From an uncultured Collinsella sp. (GTDB taxonomy: Bacteria > Actinomycetota > Coriobacteriia > Coriobacteriales > Coriobacteriaceae): 34,395 nt of DNA. The notes beneath the pieces were generated by a model. That model made no database searches and was not told the origin of the DNA. It saw nothing but the letters and a program-made list of their open reading frames with translations. The position numbers and the translations under genes are program-made. Position 1 is the stretch's first letter; every line of letters starts with the position of its first letter. Location of the stretch: contig CABQNF010000001.1 in the NCBI GenBank assembly GCA_902465465.1, positions 1 to 34,395 on the forward strand, in the 5' to 3' direction. Below, in pieces: positions 1-7,225 of the stretch.

Positions 1-23
1 CCGAGCCGTACGCTTGAACTGAG

Positions 24-55
24 AAGGGGGAGGCCTCGCGGCCTCCCCCTTTTTT
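24..55 (+). terminator. Rho-independent terminator of an upstream plus-strand gene
   Basis: A perfect 12-bp stem (24-35 paired with 40-51) closes a four-base TCGC loop and runs into a T tract ending at 55. The transcript it ends comes from a gene lying left of the window. Confidence 0.9.
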
Positions 56-105
56 GCGTTTACGGGCTTTTGTCTCACATAGTAGCTGTGTTTTATAACC
101 CTCGT

Positions 106-135
106 TTGTCGCATCTTCTGTGAACGGGCTACAAT
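106..135 (+). promoter_or_regulatory. Sigma-70-type promoter of the acpS-tsaD operon
   Basis: A -35-like TTGTCG (106-111) is followed after 18 bp by a -10 TACAAT (130-135). The acpS start codon lies about 30 nt downstream. No other good promoter was seen before the terminator at 7059, so it probably drives all six genes. Confidence 0.65.
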
Positions 136-164
136 AACTTAGTCTGTGCGATATGGAGGTGAAC

Positions 165-704
165 ATGGCTGAAGCTGGTATCGGCGTTGATATCGTCGAG
201 ATTTCCCGTATGAAATCAATACTTGAAAAGACGCCGTCGTTTGCTCGGCGTGTGTTTACCGAAGAAGAGCGTGCGTATTGTGATGCATCATCGCGTCCCG
301 CTGCTCACTATGCCAGCCGCTTTGCTTCGCGCGAGGCGGTACTTAAAGCTCTCGGCACGGGTTTTAGTCAAGGCGTTGGTCGCAAGGATGTTTCGGTTAC
401 GCGTGATAAACTCGGCAAACCGAAAGCGCTGCTTTCGGGCCGTGCTCTCGAGATCGCTCAAGAGCTGGGTGTTGTTGAGGTCGCTCTTTCCATTACGCTT
501 ACAGGAGACTTAGCCGTTGCGAATGCCATCGCGATTACCGAAGATGCTCGGCCTAAGCCAAAAGAGGAAAAGGTGAGTACCAAGAAACGCGTAGCGCAGA
601 CATTTAAAGAGGCTCGCTCTGTTTTAGATGAGCTTGAGCAGCTGCAGAATTCAGCATTGACGGAGCACCTGGGCGATGCTTCGCAAGATACGCTAGGAGC
701 ATAG
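165..704 (+). CDS. acpS: Holo-[acyl-carrier-protein] synthase AcpS with C-terminal extension
   Basis: Transfers 4'-phosphopantetheine from CoA to the serine of apo-ACP, activating it for fatty acid synthesis. The N-terminus has the family motif GIGVDIVEISR with the Mg-binding Asp at residue 9, and SRFASREAVLKALG supplies the second metal ligand, Glu57. The start at 165 is preferred over an in-frame ATG at 153 because GGAGGT (155-160) sits just before 165 and would lie inside the longer reading frame. At 179 residues it is longer than the usual 120-130; about 50 charged C-terminal residues after the core are not recognisable. The late core motif reads SITLTGDLAVA, with Leu where many homologues have His (S-x-T/S-H). 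The next gene starts directly after the stop codon. Confidence 0.9.
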   Translation: MAEAGIGVDIVEISRMKSILEKTPSFARRVFTEEERAYCDASSRPAAHYASRFASREAVLKALGTGFSQGVGRKDVSVTRDKLGKPKALLSGRALEIAQELGVVEVALSITLTGDLAVANAIAITEDARPKPKEEKVSTKKRVAQTFKEARSVLDELEQLQNSALTEHLGDASQDTLGA

Positions 705-2321
705 ATGAAACCGGTTTTGAGTACCGAAGAAGTCGTTCGTCTCGAGGATATCATCGAACGCGAAGGGACTTCGAAGGCCGAGCTTATGGAGCTAGCGGGT
801 GAGTTTGCCGCCAACGAGGTCTTGAAGCTCAATTCCGATCGGGTTCTCGTTCTGGTCGGTTTTGGTAATAATGGCGGCGACGGTTGGGTTGCCGCCGATA
901 TCCTGAGCCATAAGGGCGTGGACGTCGATATCGTTTCTCCGGTTGAGCCGGATGAGATTCCTGCTGCTCTGGCACGTCATGTTGCTCGTCGTACTGCCGG
1001 CCGCGATGTACACGTTTGCGTTGGCCCCTCGCGTGACGAACTCGAGGTTTTGATCGATAAGGCCGATGTTGTTGTCGATGCCATTTTTGGTACCGGTTTT
1101 CACGGGAATCTGCGTGCGCCGTTCTCCATCTGGATTCCTACGGTCAATGAATGCGCCGATTGTGTCGTATCCATTGATGTCCCCTCGGGCCTGAATGCCG
1201 AGACGGGCGTTGTTGATGACGACTGCATTCGTGCCGAGCATACGGTGACGATGATTGCGCCCAAGATTGGTTTGTATAGCGCTGATGGCCCTGAGTATGC
1301 TGGCGATTTGATCTGCGGCAATCTTTACGACCGTCTTGACGAGGTCATCGATGATGTCGACCACGCCGCCGAGATTGTCGAGCCCGGTGACTTAGTTGAT
1401 TACTTTGCTCCACTACCTACGAATATCGATAAGTATTCCCGTGGCTCTGTGCTTATTGTCGCCGGATCTGCGCAATATCCTGGTGCTGCCATTATGGCGG
1501 CCAAGTCTGCAGCTCGCGCGGGTGCTGGTTACGTGGCAGTCGCGGCTCCTGACGCCTGCGCCAATCTTATTCGCATGGCACTTCCTTCGATTCCCGTCTT
1601 TGCTATTCCGTCTGATTCCCGCGGCTCCTTTGGCGCCGCTGCGCGCATGACGGTGTGCGAGATTGCAAAGAAGTACAGCTGTGTACTGTGCGGTCCCGGT
1701 ATGACGACATCTGCCGGCGCTATGCAGGTGGTTTCGGGCTTGCTCGAGCTTGATGTGCCGCTTATCTTGGACGCCGATGCACTCAACTGCCTTGCTAAGA
1801 TTGCCATTGACGGTATTGATAGTAATCCCGAGATGTATCGTCGCGAGCAGCCGTTGGTTATGACGCCGCACTATCGTGAGCTTTCGCGTCTGGTTGCCGG
1901 TGACGAGGTGAACGACCTTGGTACCGCGATTGCGGCCGCGCAGAAGGTTGTCTGGGCTGCGGGCTCAGACAATCTGGTGGTCATTGCCAAGGGCCCGACG
2001 ACGGCTATCTGTGGCGTTGAGCGTGTGCTGCTGCCGCTCTCGGGTCCGGCTTCTCTGGCAACTGCCGGTTCGGGTGATGTTCTCGCGGGTATTTTGGCCG
2101 GCACGCTTGCCACCATGCGCGACGAGATGGATCGTTGGGAGTTGCTGTATTCGTACGCCGTCGCACTTCACAGCTACGCCGGTTTTGCCGCGGCGACGGA
2201 GTATGGTGAGAAGAGTGTCATCGCGACCGATCTTATCGACTTGATCGGTCCTGCCATGGAACTGGCGGCAAAGGATGCGCTCGAAGATCTGGGAATCATG
2301 GACGAAGGGTCGGATGACTAA
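705..2321 (+). CDS. nnr: Bifunctional NAD(P)H-hydrate epimerase / ADP-dependent NAD(P)H-hydrate dehydratase
   Basis: Repairs damaged NAD(P)H hydrates. The N-terminal YjeF domain (about residues 1-220) epimerises R- to S-NAD(P)HX and shows GFGNNGGDGWVAA and DAIFGTGF. The C-terminal ribokinase-like domain (about 235-525) dehydrates the S form using ADP and carries the typical GSGDVLAGILAG motif. At 538 residues it has the normal length of the fused enzyme. The ATG immediately follows the acpS stop and TAGGAG (694-699) is its ribosome site, so the two are translationally close. An acpS-nnr-alr order is common in Gram-positive bacteria. Confidence 0.95.
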   Translation: MKPVLSTEEVVRLEDIIEREGTSKAELMELAGEFAANEVLKLNSDRVLVLVGFGNNGGDGWVAADILSHKGVDVDIVSPVEPDEIPAALARHVARRTAGRDVHVCVGPSRDELEVLIDKADVVVDAIFGTGFHGNLRAPFSIWIPTVNECADCVVSIDVPSGLNAETGVVDDDCIRAEHTVTMIAPKIGLYSADGPEYAGDLICGNLYDRLDEVIDDVDHAAEIVEPGDLVDYFAPLPTNIDKYSRGSVLIVAGSAQYPGAAIMAAKSAARAGAGYVAVAAPDACANLIRMALPSIPVFAIPSDSRGSFGAAARMTVCEIAKKYSCVLCGPGMTTSAGAMQVVSGLLELDVPLILDADALNCLAKIAIDGIDSNPEMYRREQPLVMTPHYRELSRLVAGDEVNDLGTAIAAAQKVVWAAGSDNLVVIAKGPTTAICGVERVLLPLSGPASLATAGSGDVLAGILAGTLATMRDEMDRWELLYSYAVALHSYAGFAAATEYGEKSVIATDLIDLIGPAMELAAKDALEDLGIMDEGSDD

Positions 2322-2323
2322 TC

Positions 2324-3469
2324 ATGAATAAAGCCGATTTGACGCGCTGGTCCTGGGTCGAGATCGACCGTGGGGCGCTCCGTCGTAACACGAGGGCCTA
2401 CAAGAACTTGCTGAATCCACGTCAGCGCCTGTGCTGCGTGGTCAAGGCCGATGCTTATGGCCATGGAGCTGTTGAGTGCGCCAAGATCATGTATTCGGCC
2501 GGTGCCGACATGTTTGCCGTGGCGACGGTTAACGAGGGCGTTGAGCTCCGACAGGGCGGGATTACGAAACCCATCCTCATCCTAAGCGAGCCGCCTATCG
2601 AGGCCATTCCGACGTTGCTCGAGTTTGATATCATGCCCTCGGTCTATACGTCTGACTTTGCTCTTGCGTATGGCGAATGTGCCGTCGCGGCGGGCAAAGT
2701 GGGCAAGTATCATCTCGCCATCGAGACGGGCATGAATCGTATCGGCGTTCACTACACGCAGGTGCTCGACTTTGTCCGCGGTATAAATTTCCATCGCGGT
2801 ATTCAGTGCGACGGCGTATTTACGCACTTCGCCACGGCCGATGAACCTTCGGGCTGGGACTACAAACTGCAGTGTCAGCGCTTTACCGAGGCCGTTCAGG
2901 CCATTAAGGATGCGGGCTTTGAGTGCGGTATCGTGCACTGCGCCAACACGCCGTCCTCGATGCTCGACCCTTCGATGCATTTTGATATGATTCGCGCCGG
3001 CGTTGGCTTGTATGGAATGCAGCCGTGCGAGCTGAGTGGCCGCGTGATGCAGCTTGATCCCGTTATGAGCGTCCATGCGCGTGTGACGCGCGTGGCACAC
3101 CCTGCGATGGGTGAGGGCGTGGGCTACGGTTTTACCTACCGCGTACCGCGTACGCGCGTTCAGATCTGCACGCTGCCGATCGGTTATGCCGATGGCCTAT
3201 CGCGTACGCTTTCCAATCGTATGGATGTGCTGTATCGCGGCGAGCGCGTGCATCAGGTTGGCAATATCTGCATGGACCAGTTTATGGTCGCCATTCAGTC
3301 CAACCCGGCACACGAGATTCCCGAGGCCGAGTATGGTGACGAGATGATTATTGTCGGCCGCGATGGCGATGCCGAGATCACTATGGACGAGATGGCCCGA
3401 CTGCGCGGAACGATTAACTACGAGGTCGCCTGCGGCTTTGGCATGCGTCTCGACAAGGTCTACGTGTAG
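2324..3469 (+). CDS. alr: Alanine racemase
   Basis: PLP-dependent interconversion of L- and D-alanine for peptidoglycan. The PLP lysine is Lys41 in VVKADAYGHG. The GYGFTYR segment near residue 268 holds the catalytic tyrosine region, followed by LPIGYADGLSR and GNICMDQFMV, all typical of the family. The 381-residue length is normal. It starts 2 nt after the nnr stop. D-alanine made here is the substrate of the Ddl ligase encoded at 24935-25900. Confidence 0.97.
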   Translation: MNKADLTRWSWVEIDRGALRRNTRAYKNLLNPRQRLCCVVKADAYGHGAVECAKIMYSAGADMFAVATVNEGVELRQGGITKPILILSEPPIEAIPTLLEFDIMPSVYTSDFALAYGECAVAAGKVGKYHLAIETGMNRIGVHYTQVLDFVRGINFHRGIQCDGVFTHFATADEPSGWDYKLQCQRFTEAVQAIKDAGFECGIVHCANTPSSMLDPSMHFDMIRAGVGLYGMQPCELSGRVMQLDPVMSVHARVTRVAHPAMGEGVGYGFTYRVPRTRVQICTLPIGYADGLSRTLSNRMDVLYRGERVHQVGNICMDQFMVAIQSNPAHEIPEAEYGDEMIIVGRDGDAEITMDEMARLRGTINYEVACGFGMRLDKVYV

Positions 3470-3477
3470 GAGCCGCT

Positions 3478-4098
3478 ATGGGCGTCATGCACATCCCCGG
3501 CCATACCCATCAGGCACCACGTGAGGTCGCACTCGAGGAAATTGAGGCCGTTCTGGGCGATTGTCACCTCTGCCAGCTCTACCAGTCGCGTCACAATATC
3601 GTGTTTGGCGTGGGAAACCCCCGCGCTCGTGTGATGTTTATTGGCGAGGCGCCGGGCCGCAATGAGGATTTGCAGGGCGAGCCCTTTGTGGGGGCGGCAG
3701 GCGAGGACCTCAACGGCATTTTGTCGCTGGCGGGGCTCAAACGCGAAGACGTCTACATTGCCAACGTGCTTAAGTGCCGCCCGCCGGGAAACCGCAATCC
3801 ACGTCCCGAGGAAGTGCTGGCTTGCTCGCCGTTTTTGCGTGAGCAGATTCGAAGCATCTGGCCCGATATTATCGTGACGCTCGGCAACCCCGCGACGCAC
3901 TTTGTGCTTAAGACCGAGATTGGCATTACTAAGCTGCGCGGCAGGTTCCACCAGATGGGGCATTTTGTAGTAATGCCCACGTTCCATCCGGCAGCAGCGC
4001 TACGCAATCCGGCGTGGCAGGAACTGCTGGAGGAAGACTTTAAGATGCTGGGCGACTATCTGGAGCGACATCCCGCACCAGAGGACGCCTCGGAATAA
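3478..4098 (+). CDS. Family 4 uracil-DNA glycosylase (Fe-S)
   Basis: Removes uracil from DNA to start base-excision repair. Motif A reads GEAPGRNED (residues 56-64) and the later motif is MPTFHPAA (His170), both characteristic of UDG family 4. Four cysteines, C29 and C32 (CHLC), C100 (LKCRPPGNRNP) and C116, are spaced as expected for the [4Fe-4S] cluster of this family. The protein is 206 residues, a normal size. A TAGGAG site lies before the ATG, 8 nt after the alr stop. Confidence 0.92.
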   Translation: MGVMHIPGHTHQAPREVALEEIEAVLGDCHLCQLYQSRHNIVFGVGNPRARVMFIGEAPGRNEDLQGEPFVGAAGEDLNGILSLAGLKREDVYIANVLKCRPPGNRNPRPEEVLACSPFLREQIRSIWPDIIVTLGNPATHFVLKTEIGITKLRGRFHQMGHFVVMPTFHPAAALRNPAWQELLEEDFKMLGDYLERHPAPEDASE

Positions 4099-4110
4099 TA
4101 AGGAGCATAT

Positions 4111-4617
4111 ATGTCCCTGGAGCGCCTGGGGGTAGGTACTTATAAAACGACTTGCGCTGCCGATACGGAGTACTTTGGCGAGCTAATTGCACCGTGCCTT
4201 GAGGACGGCGATGTGCTCATCCTGACCGGTGGCCTGGGGGTGGGCAAAACTCACTTTACCAAGGGCGTCTCGCGCGGGCTGGGCGATGAGCATATGGTTA
4301 CGAGCCCTACGTTTGCGCTCATGGCCGTTCACGATCAAGGCCGTATTCCGCTGTTTCACTTTGATCTATACCGTCTGGAGCATGCCTACGAGCTCGAGGA
4401 TACGGGCATTTTCGATGTGCTGGGCTATGAGGGTGCTTGCCTGCTGGAATGGGGCGAACAATTCCAAGACGAGCTGACGGATGAGTATCTTTCGGTGACG
4501 CTCAAGCGTGATGAGGGCGACAGTGATGTGCGAACAATAACGCTCGAGGCGCACGGTGACCGCGCAATGGAGCTTTCCCATTTGATTGATAAGGCTGTAC
4601 AAGATGAGCTTGCATAA
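4111..4617 (+). CDS. tsaE: tRNA threonylcarbamoyladenosine biosynthesis ATPase TsaE
   Basis: ATPase partner of TsaB-TsaD in forming t6A37 on ANN-decoding tRNAs. Walker A is GGLGVGKT (residues 40-47), followed by the family-specific SPTFALM stretch, HFDLYRLE and LLEWGE. The length of 168 residues is typical. AAGGAG precedes the ATG. The last 14 nt overlap the start of the TsaB-RimI-TsaD fusion, so all the dedicated t6A subunits except TsaC are made from adjacent cistrons. Confidence 0.96.
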   Translation: MSLERLGVGTYKTTCAADTEYFGELIAPCLEDGDVLILTGGLGVGKTHFTKGVSRGLGDEHMVTSPTFALMAVHDQGRIPLFHFDLYRLEHAYELEDTGIFDVLGYEGACLLEWGEQFQDELTDEYLSVTLKRDEGDSDVRTITLEAHGDRAMELSHLIDKAVQDELA

Positions 4618-6988
4618 CGACAACGCGCTGGTGGTGGCGCTCGATACCTCGACCGACATGCTTGCCTGCGCGGCAAGCTGGATTGATGGGCAGACGGGCG
4701 AGACGAAGCTCGTGAGTGGCGACCACATGTGTCGCCGTCACGCCAACGTTGAGCTCGTGAATACCGTTGATGGCGTGCTGGCTCAAGTCGGTCTGGATCG
4801 CAGCGATGTTGGTTGCTACGTGGTCGGCCGCGGCCCGGGGTCGTTTACGGGTGTGCGCATCGGCATCTCCACTGCCAAGGGCCTCGCGCGCGGTGCCAAT
4901 GTTCCGCTGCTGGGCGTGTCGACGCTCGACGCTTGCGCTTGGACGGCGTGGAAGGCTGGCGTGCGCGGCAAGCTTGGTATCTTGGCCGATGCCATGCGCG
5001 GTGAGGTATATCCGGCACTATATATGCTGGGCGATGAGGGTCCCGAGCGTCAATTTGAGCGCGAACACGTGGTCAAGGCCGCCGTGGCGCTCGATGAGTG
5101 GCGCCGAGCAGCGGACTGGGACCAGGTTCAGCTGACCGGTGACGGTCTCGTGCGCTATGGCAAGCTGCTGGGTGAGGACGAGACCGCCCGCTGCGTGGAG
5201 CGCGACCTGTGGTGGCCTTCGGGCGAGGGCTTGCTGCTCGCGCACGCTGCGGGTGACGGCGATCCGGCTCGCGTCCTGCCGATTTACACGCGCCTTTCGG
5301 ATGCCGAGGAAAACGAGCGCAAGCGTCTTGGTCTTGCCGAGAGTGCGCAGAGCGAAATTACGGGCGTTGCCGATGAGCTCGCCGGTCGTCATCTGCAGTT
5401 CCGTCCCATGGGCGCGGCGGATGCCGAGCGCGCGAGCGCGCTAGAGGCTGCCTGCTTTGAAGGTGCCGGACACGAGGCGTGGACGCCGGGCATGTTCCTG
5501 TCCGAACTGGGCGAGGACGTCGCTGCGCCGCGTAGTTGGTGGGTGGCACACGACGACGGCAAGCTGCTGGGCCTTGCCGGCGGTATGGTCGTGGACGGTG
5601 ATGTGCAGATTCTGGATGTCGCCGTCGACTCGGCACATCGCCGTGAGGGCATTGCCCGCAAGCTGCTGTCGCATGTGAGCTATGATGCCCAGATGCTCGG
5701 CTGCACCACGGCTTCGCTCGAGGTCGAGGACGGCAACGAGGGCGCGATTGCGCTCTATGCCGCTCTGGGCTTTACCGAGGTGGGTCGTCGTCGTGGCTAC
5801 TACGGTGTCGGCAAAGACGCCATCGTCATGACGGCCCCACTTCCCCTCGTACTTCCGGTCGACAATGCTTCGCCCGAGCCGACGGCGGCAGAGCAGCGCG
5901 TATGGCCGCTGCCTGCGCCCGGGCGCTCCGAGGGGGAGCGTGCCGAAATTGAGCGCCGCCGCCTAGTGCTCGCTATCGAGAGTTCCTGCGACGAGACGGC
6001 CGTGGCGATTATCGATGCGGATGGCAATATGCTGGCCAACCAGGTGTCGACGCAGATTGATTTCCATGCCCGTTTTGGCGGCGTGGTGCCCGAGATCGCC
6101 TCGCGCAAACACGTTGAGGTGATTGTGAGTGTCGTGGATGCGGCGCTCGAGGATGCCGCAGCATCGCTTGGTCTTGAGGGTGGGGCCATTGCTCCCAGCG
6201 AGCTTGCCGCCGTGGGCGTGACACAGGGTCCGGGCCTGGTGGGCGCCCTCGTGGTGGGCGTCGCCTTTGCCAAAGGCTTTGCCTACGCTGCCGGTAAGCC
6301 GCTCGTATGCGTCAACCATCTGGAGGGGCACCTGTTTGCCAACTTGCTGGCGCAGCCCGACCTCAAGCCGCCGTTCATCTTCACGCTTGTCTCGGGCGGG
6401 CACACCATGCTCGTGCACGTGAAGGCATGGGGCGACTACGAGGTACTTGGTGAGACGCTCGACGACGCTGTGGGCGAGGCCTTCGACAAGGTGGCCAAGG
6501 CGCTGGGCTTGGGCTATCCCGGTGGCCCCATCATCTCCAAGCTGGCCGAGACGGGCAATCCCCGCGCGATCGATTTCCCCCGTGCGCTTAACAGCAGGGG
6601 AGACTATCGCTTCTCGCTTTCGGGCCTCAAGACGGCGGTGACGCTCTACATCGAGCAAGAGACCAAGGCCGGGCGCACGATTCACCTTCCCGATCTGGCG
6701 GCTTCGTTTGAGGCAGCTGTCTTTGACGTGCAGTACAAGAAGGCCAAAAACGCATTGCACGCTACCGGATGCAAGGAATACTGCATTGGTGGCGGCGTCT
6801 CGGCCAACCCGCATCTGCGCGAGATGATGATCAAGAAGCTTGGGCGTCAGGGGATTCGCGTAACGGTGCCGCCCTTGTCTGCCTGTACCGATAACGCAGC
6901 CATGATCGCGGAGGTCGCTCGCCGTAAATTCGACCGAGGTGAAATCTCGCCGTTCGACGTCGACGCCGATCCAAACATGACGCTGTAG
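4604..6988 (+). CDS. tsaD: TsaB-RimI-TsaD three-domain fusion protein
   Basis: A 794-residue fusion of three proteins that are usually separate. Residues 1 to about 225 are TsaB (VVALDTSTD, GRGPGSFTGVRIG), the partner of TsaD. From about 264 to 425 is a GNAT acetyltransferase resembling RimI, which acetylates ribosomal protein S18. From about 454 to the end is TsaD (AIESSCDETAVA, metal-binding VNHLEGHLFAN, SGGHTML), which transfers the threonylcarbamoyl group to A37 of tRNA. The start at 4604 (MSLHNDNALVV) is chosen because TsaB proteins begin just before the DTS motif; an in-frame ATG at 4586 would lengthen the overlap with tsaE. No frameshift or stop separates the domains. Confidence 0.95.
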   Translation: MSLHNDNALVVALDTSTDMLACAASWIDGQTGETKLVSGDHMCRRHANVELVNTVDGVLAQVGLDRSDVGCYVVGRGPGSFTGVRIGISTAKGLARGANVPLLGVSTLDACAWTAWKAGVRGKLGILADAMRGEVYPALYMLGDEGPERQFEREHVVKAAVALDEWRRAADWDQVQLTGDGLVRYGKLLGEDETARCVERDLWWPSGEGLLLAHAAGDGDPARVLPIYTRLSDAEENERKRLGLAESAQSEITGVADELAGRHLQFRPMGAADAERASALEAACFEGAGHEAWTPGMFLSELGEDVAAPRSWWVAHDDGKLLGLAGGMVVDGDVQILDVAVDSAHRREGIARKLLSHVSYDAQMLGCTTASLEVEDGNEGAIALYAALGFTEVGRRRGYYGVGKDAIVMTAPLPLVLPVDNASPEPTAAEQRVWPLPAPGRSEGERAEIERRRLVLAIESSCDETAVAIIDADGNMLANQVSTQIDFHARFGGVVPEIASRKHVEVIVSVVDAALEDAAASLGLEGGAIAPSELAAVGVTQGPGLVGALVVGVAFAKGFAYAAGKPLVCVNHLEGHLFANLLAQPDLKPPFIFTLVSGGHTMLVHVKAWGDYEVLGETLDDAVGEAFDKVAKALGLGYPGGPIISKLAETGNPRAIDFPRALNSRGDYRFSLSGLKTAVTLYIEQETKAGRTIHLPDLAASFEAAVFDVQYKKAKNALHATGCKEYCIGGGVSANPHLREMMIKKLGRQGIRVTVPPLSACTDNAAMIAEVARRKFDRGEISPFDVDADPNMTL

Positions 6989-7058
6989 CTGGTACGGCGC
7001 GGTCCCCGGACGGAGGGGCCGGATATAAAGTTTCCTGCTCTACAGTCCTGCGCAAGAC

Positions 7059-7085
7059 GAAGGCCACATTAAGTGGCCTTCTTTG
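7059..7085 (+). terminator. Terminator of the acpS-tsaD operon
   Basis: A perfect 9-bp stem, GAAGGCCAC (7059-7067) paired with GTGGCCTTC (7073-7081), is followed by a short T run. It lies 70 nt after the fusion gene stop. A weaker GC-rich hairpin is possible around 7000-7022. Confidence 0.75.
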
Positions 7086-7152
7086 CGTGCGGAACTCGCG
7101 ACAAACCAAAACCATCTCGCCAGCCCAGCGACCATGGGGTCCCAAGGTTTTC

Positions 7153-7185
7153 AAAAAAGCGGTCGGCGCGCAGTGCGCCGACCGC
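7153..7185 (-). terminator. Terminator of the gyrB-gyrA transcript
   Basis: Read on the minus strand, an 11-bp perfect stem (7185-7175 with 7169-7159) is followed by six T residues (7158-7153). It lies about 40 nt beyond the gyrA stop codon. Confidence 0.9.
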
Positions 7186-7225
7186 CGATATATGGGGTCT
7201 GATGATTTTTACCAGCTAGGGCCTC

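Noticed and set aside
153..164. Upstream ATG for acpS
   Set aside because: It would place the GGAGGT ribosome site inside the coding region; the ATG at 165 fits the site and the family N-terminus.
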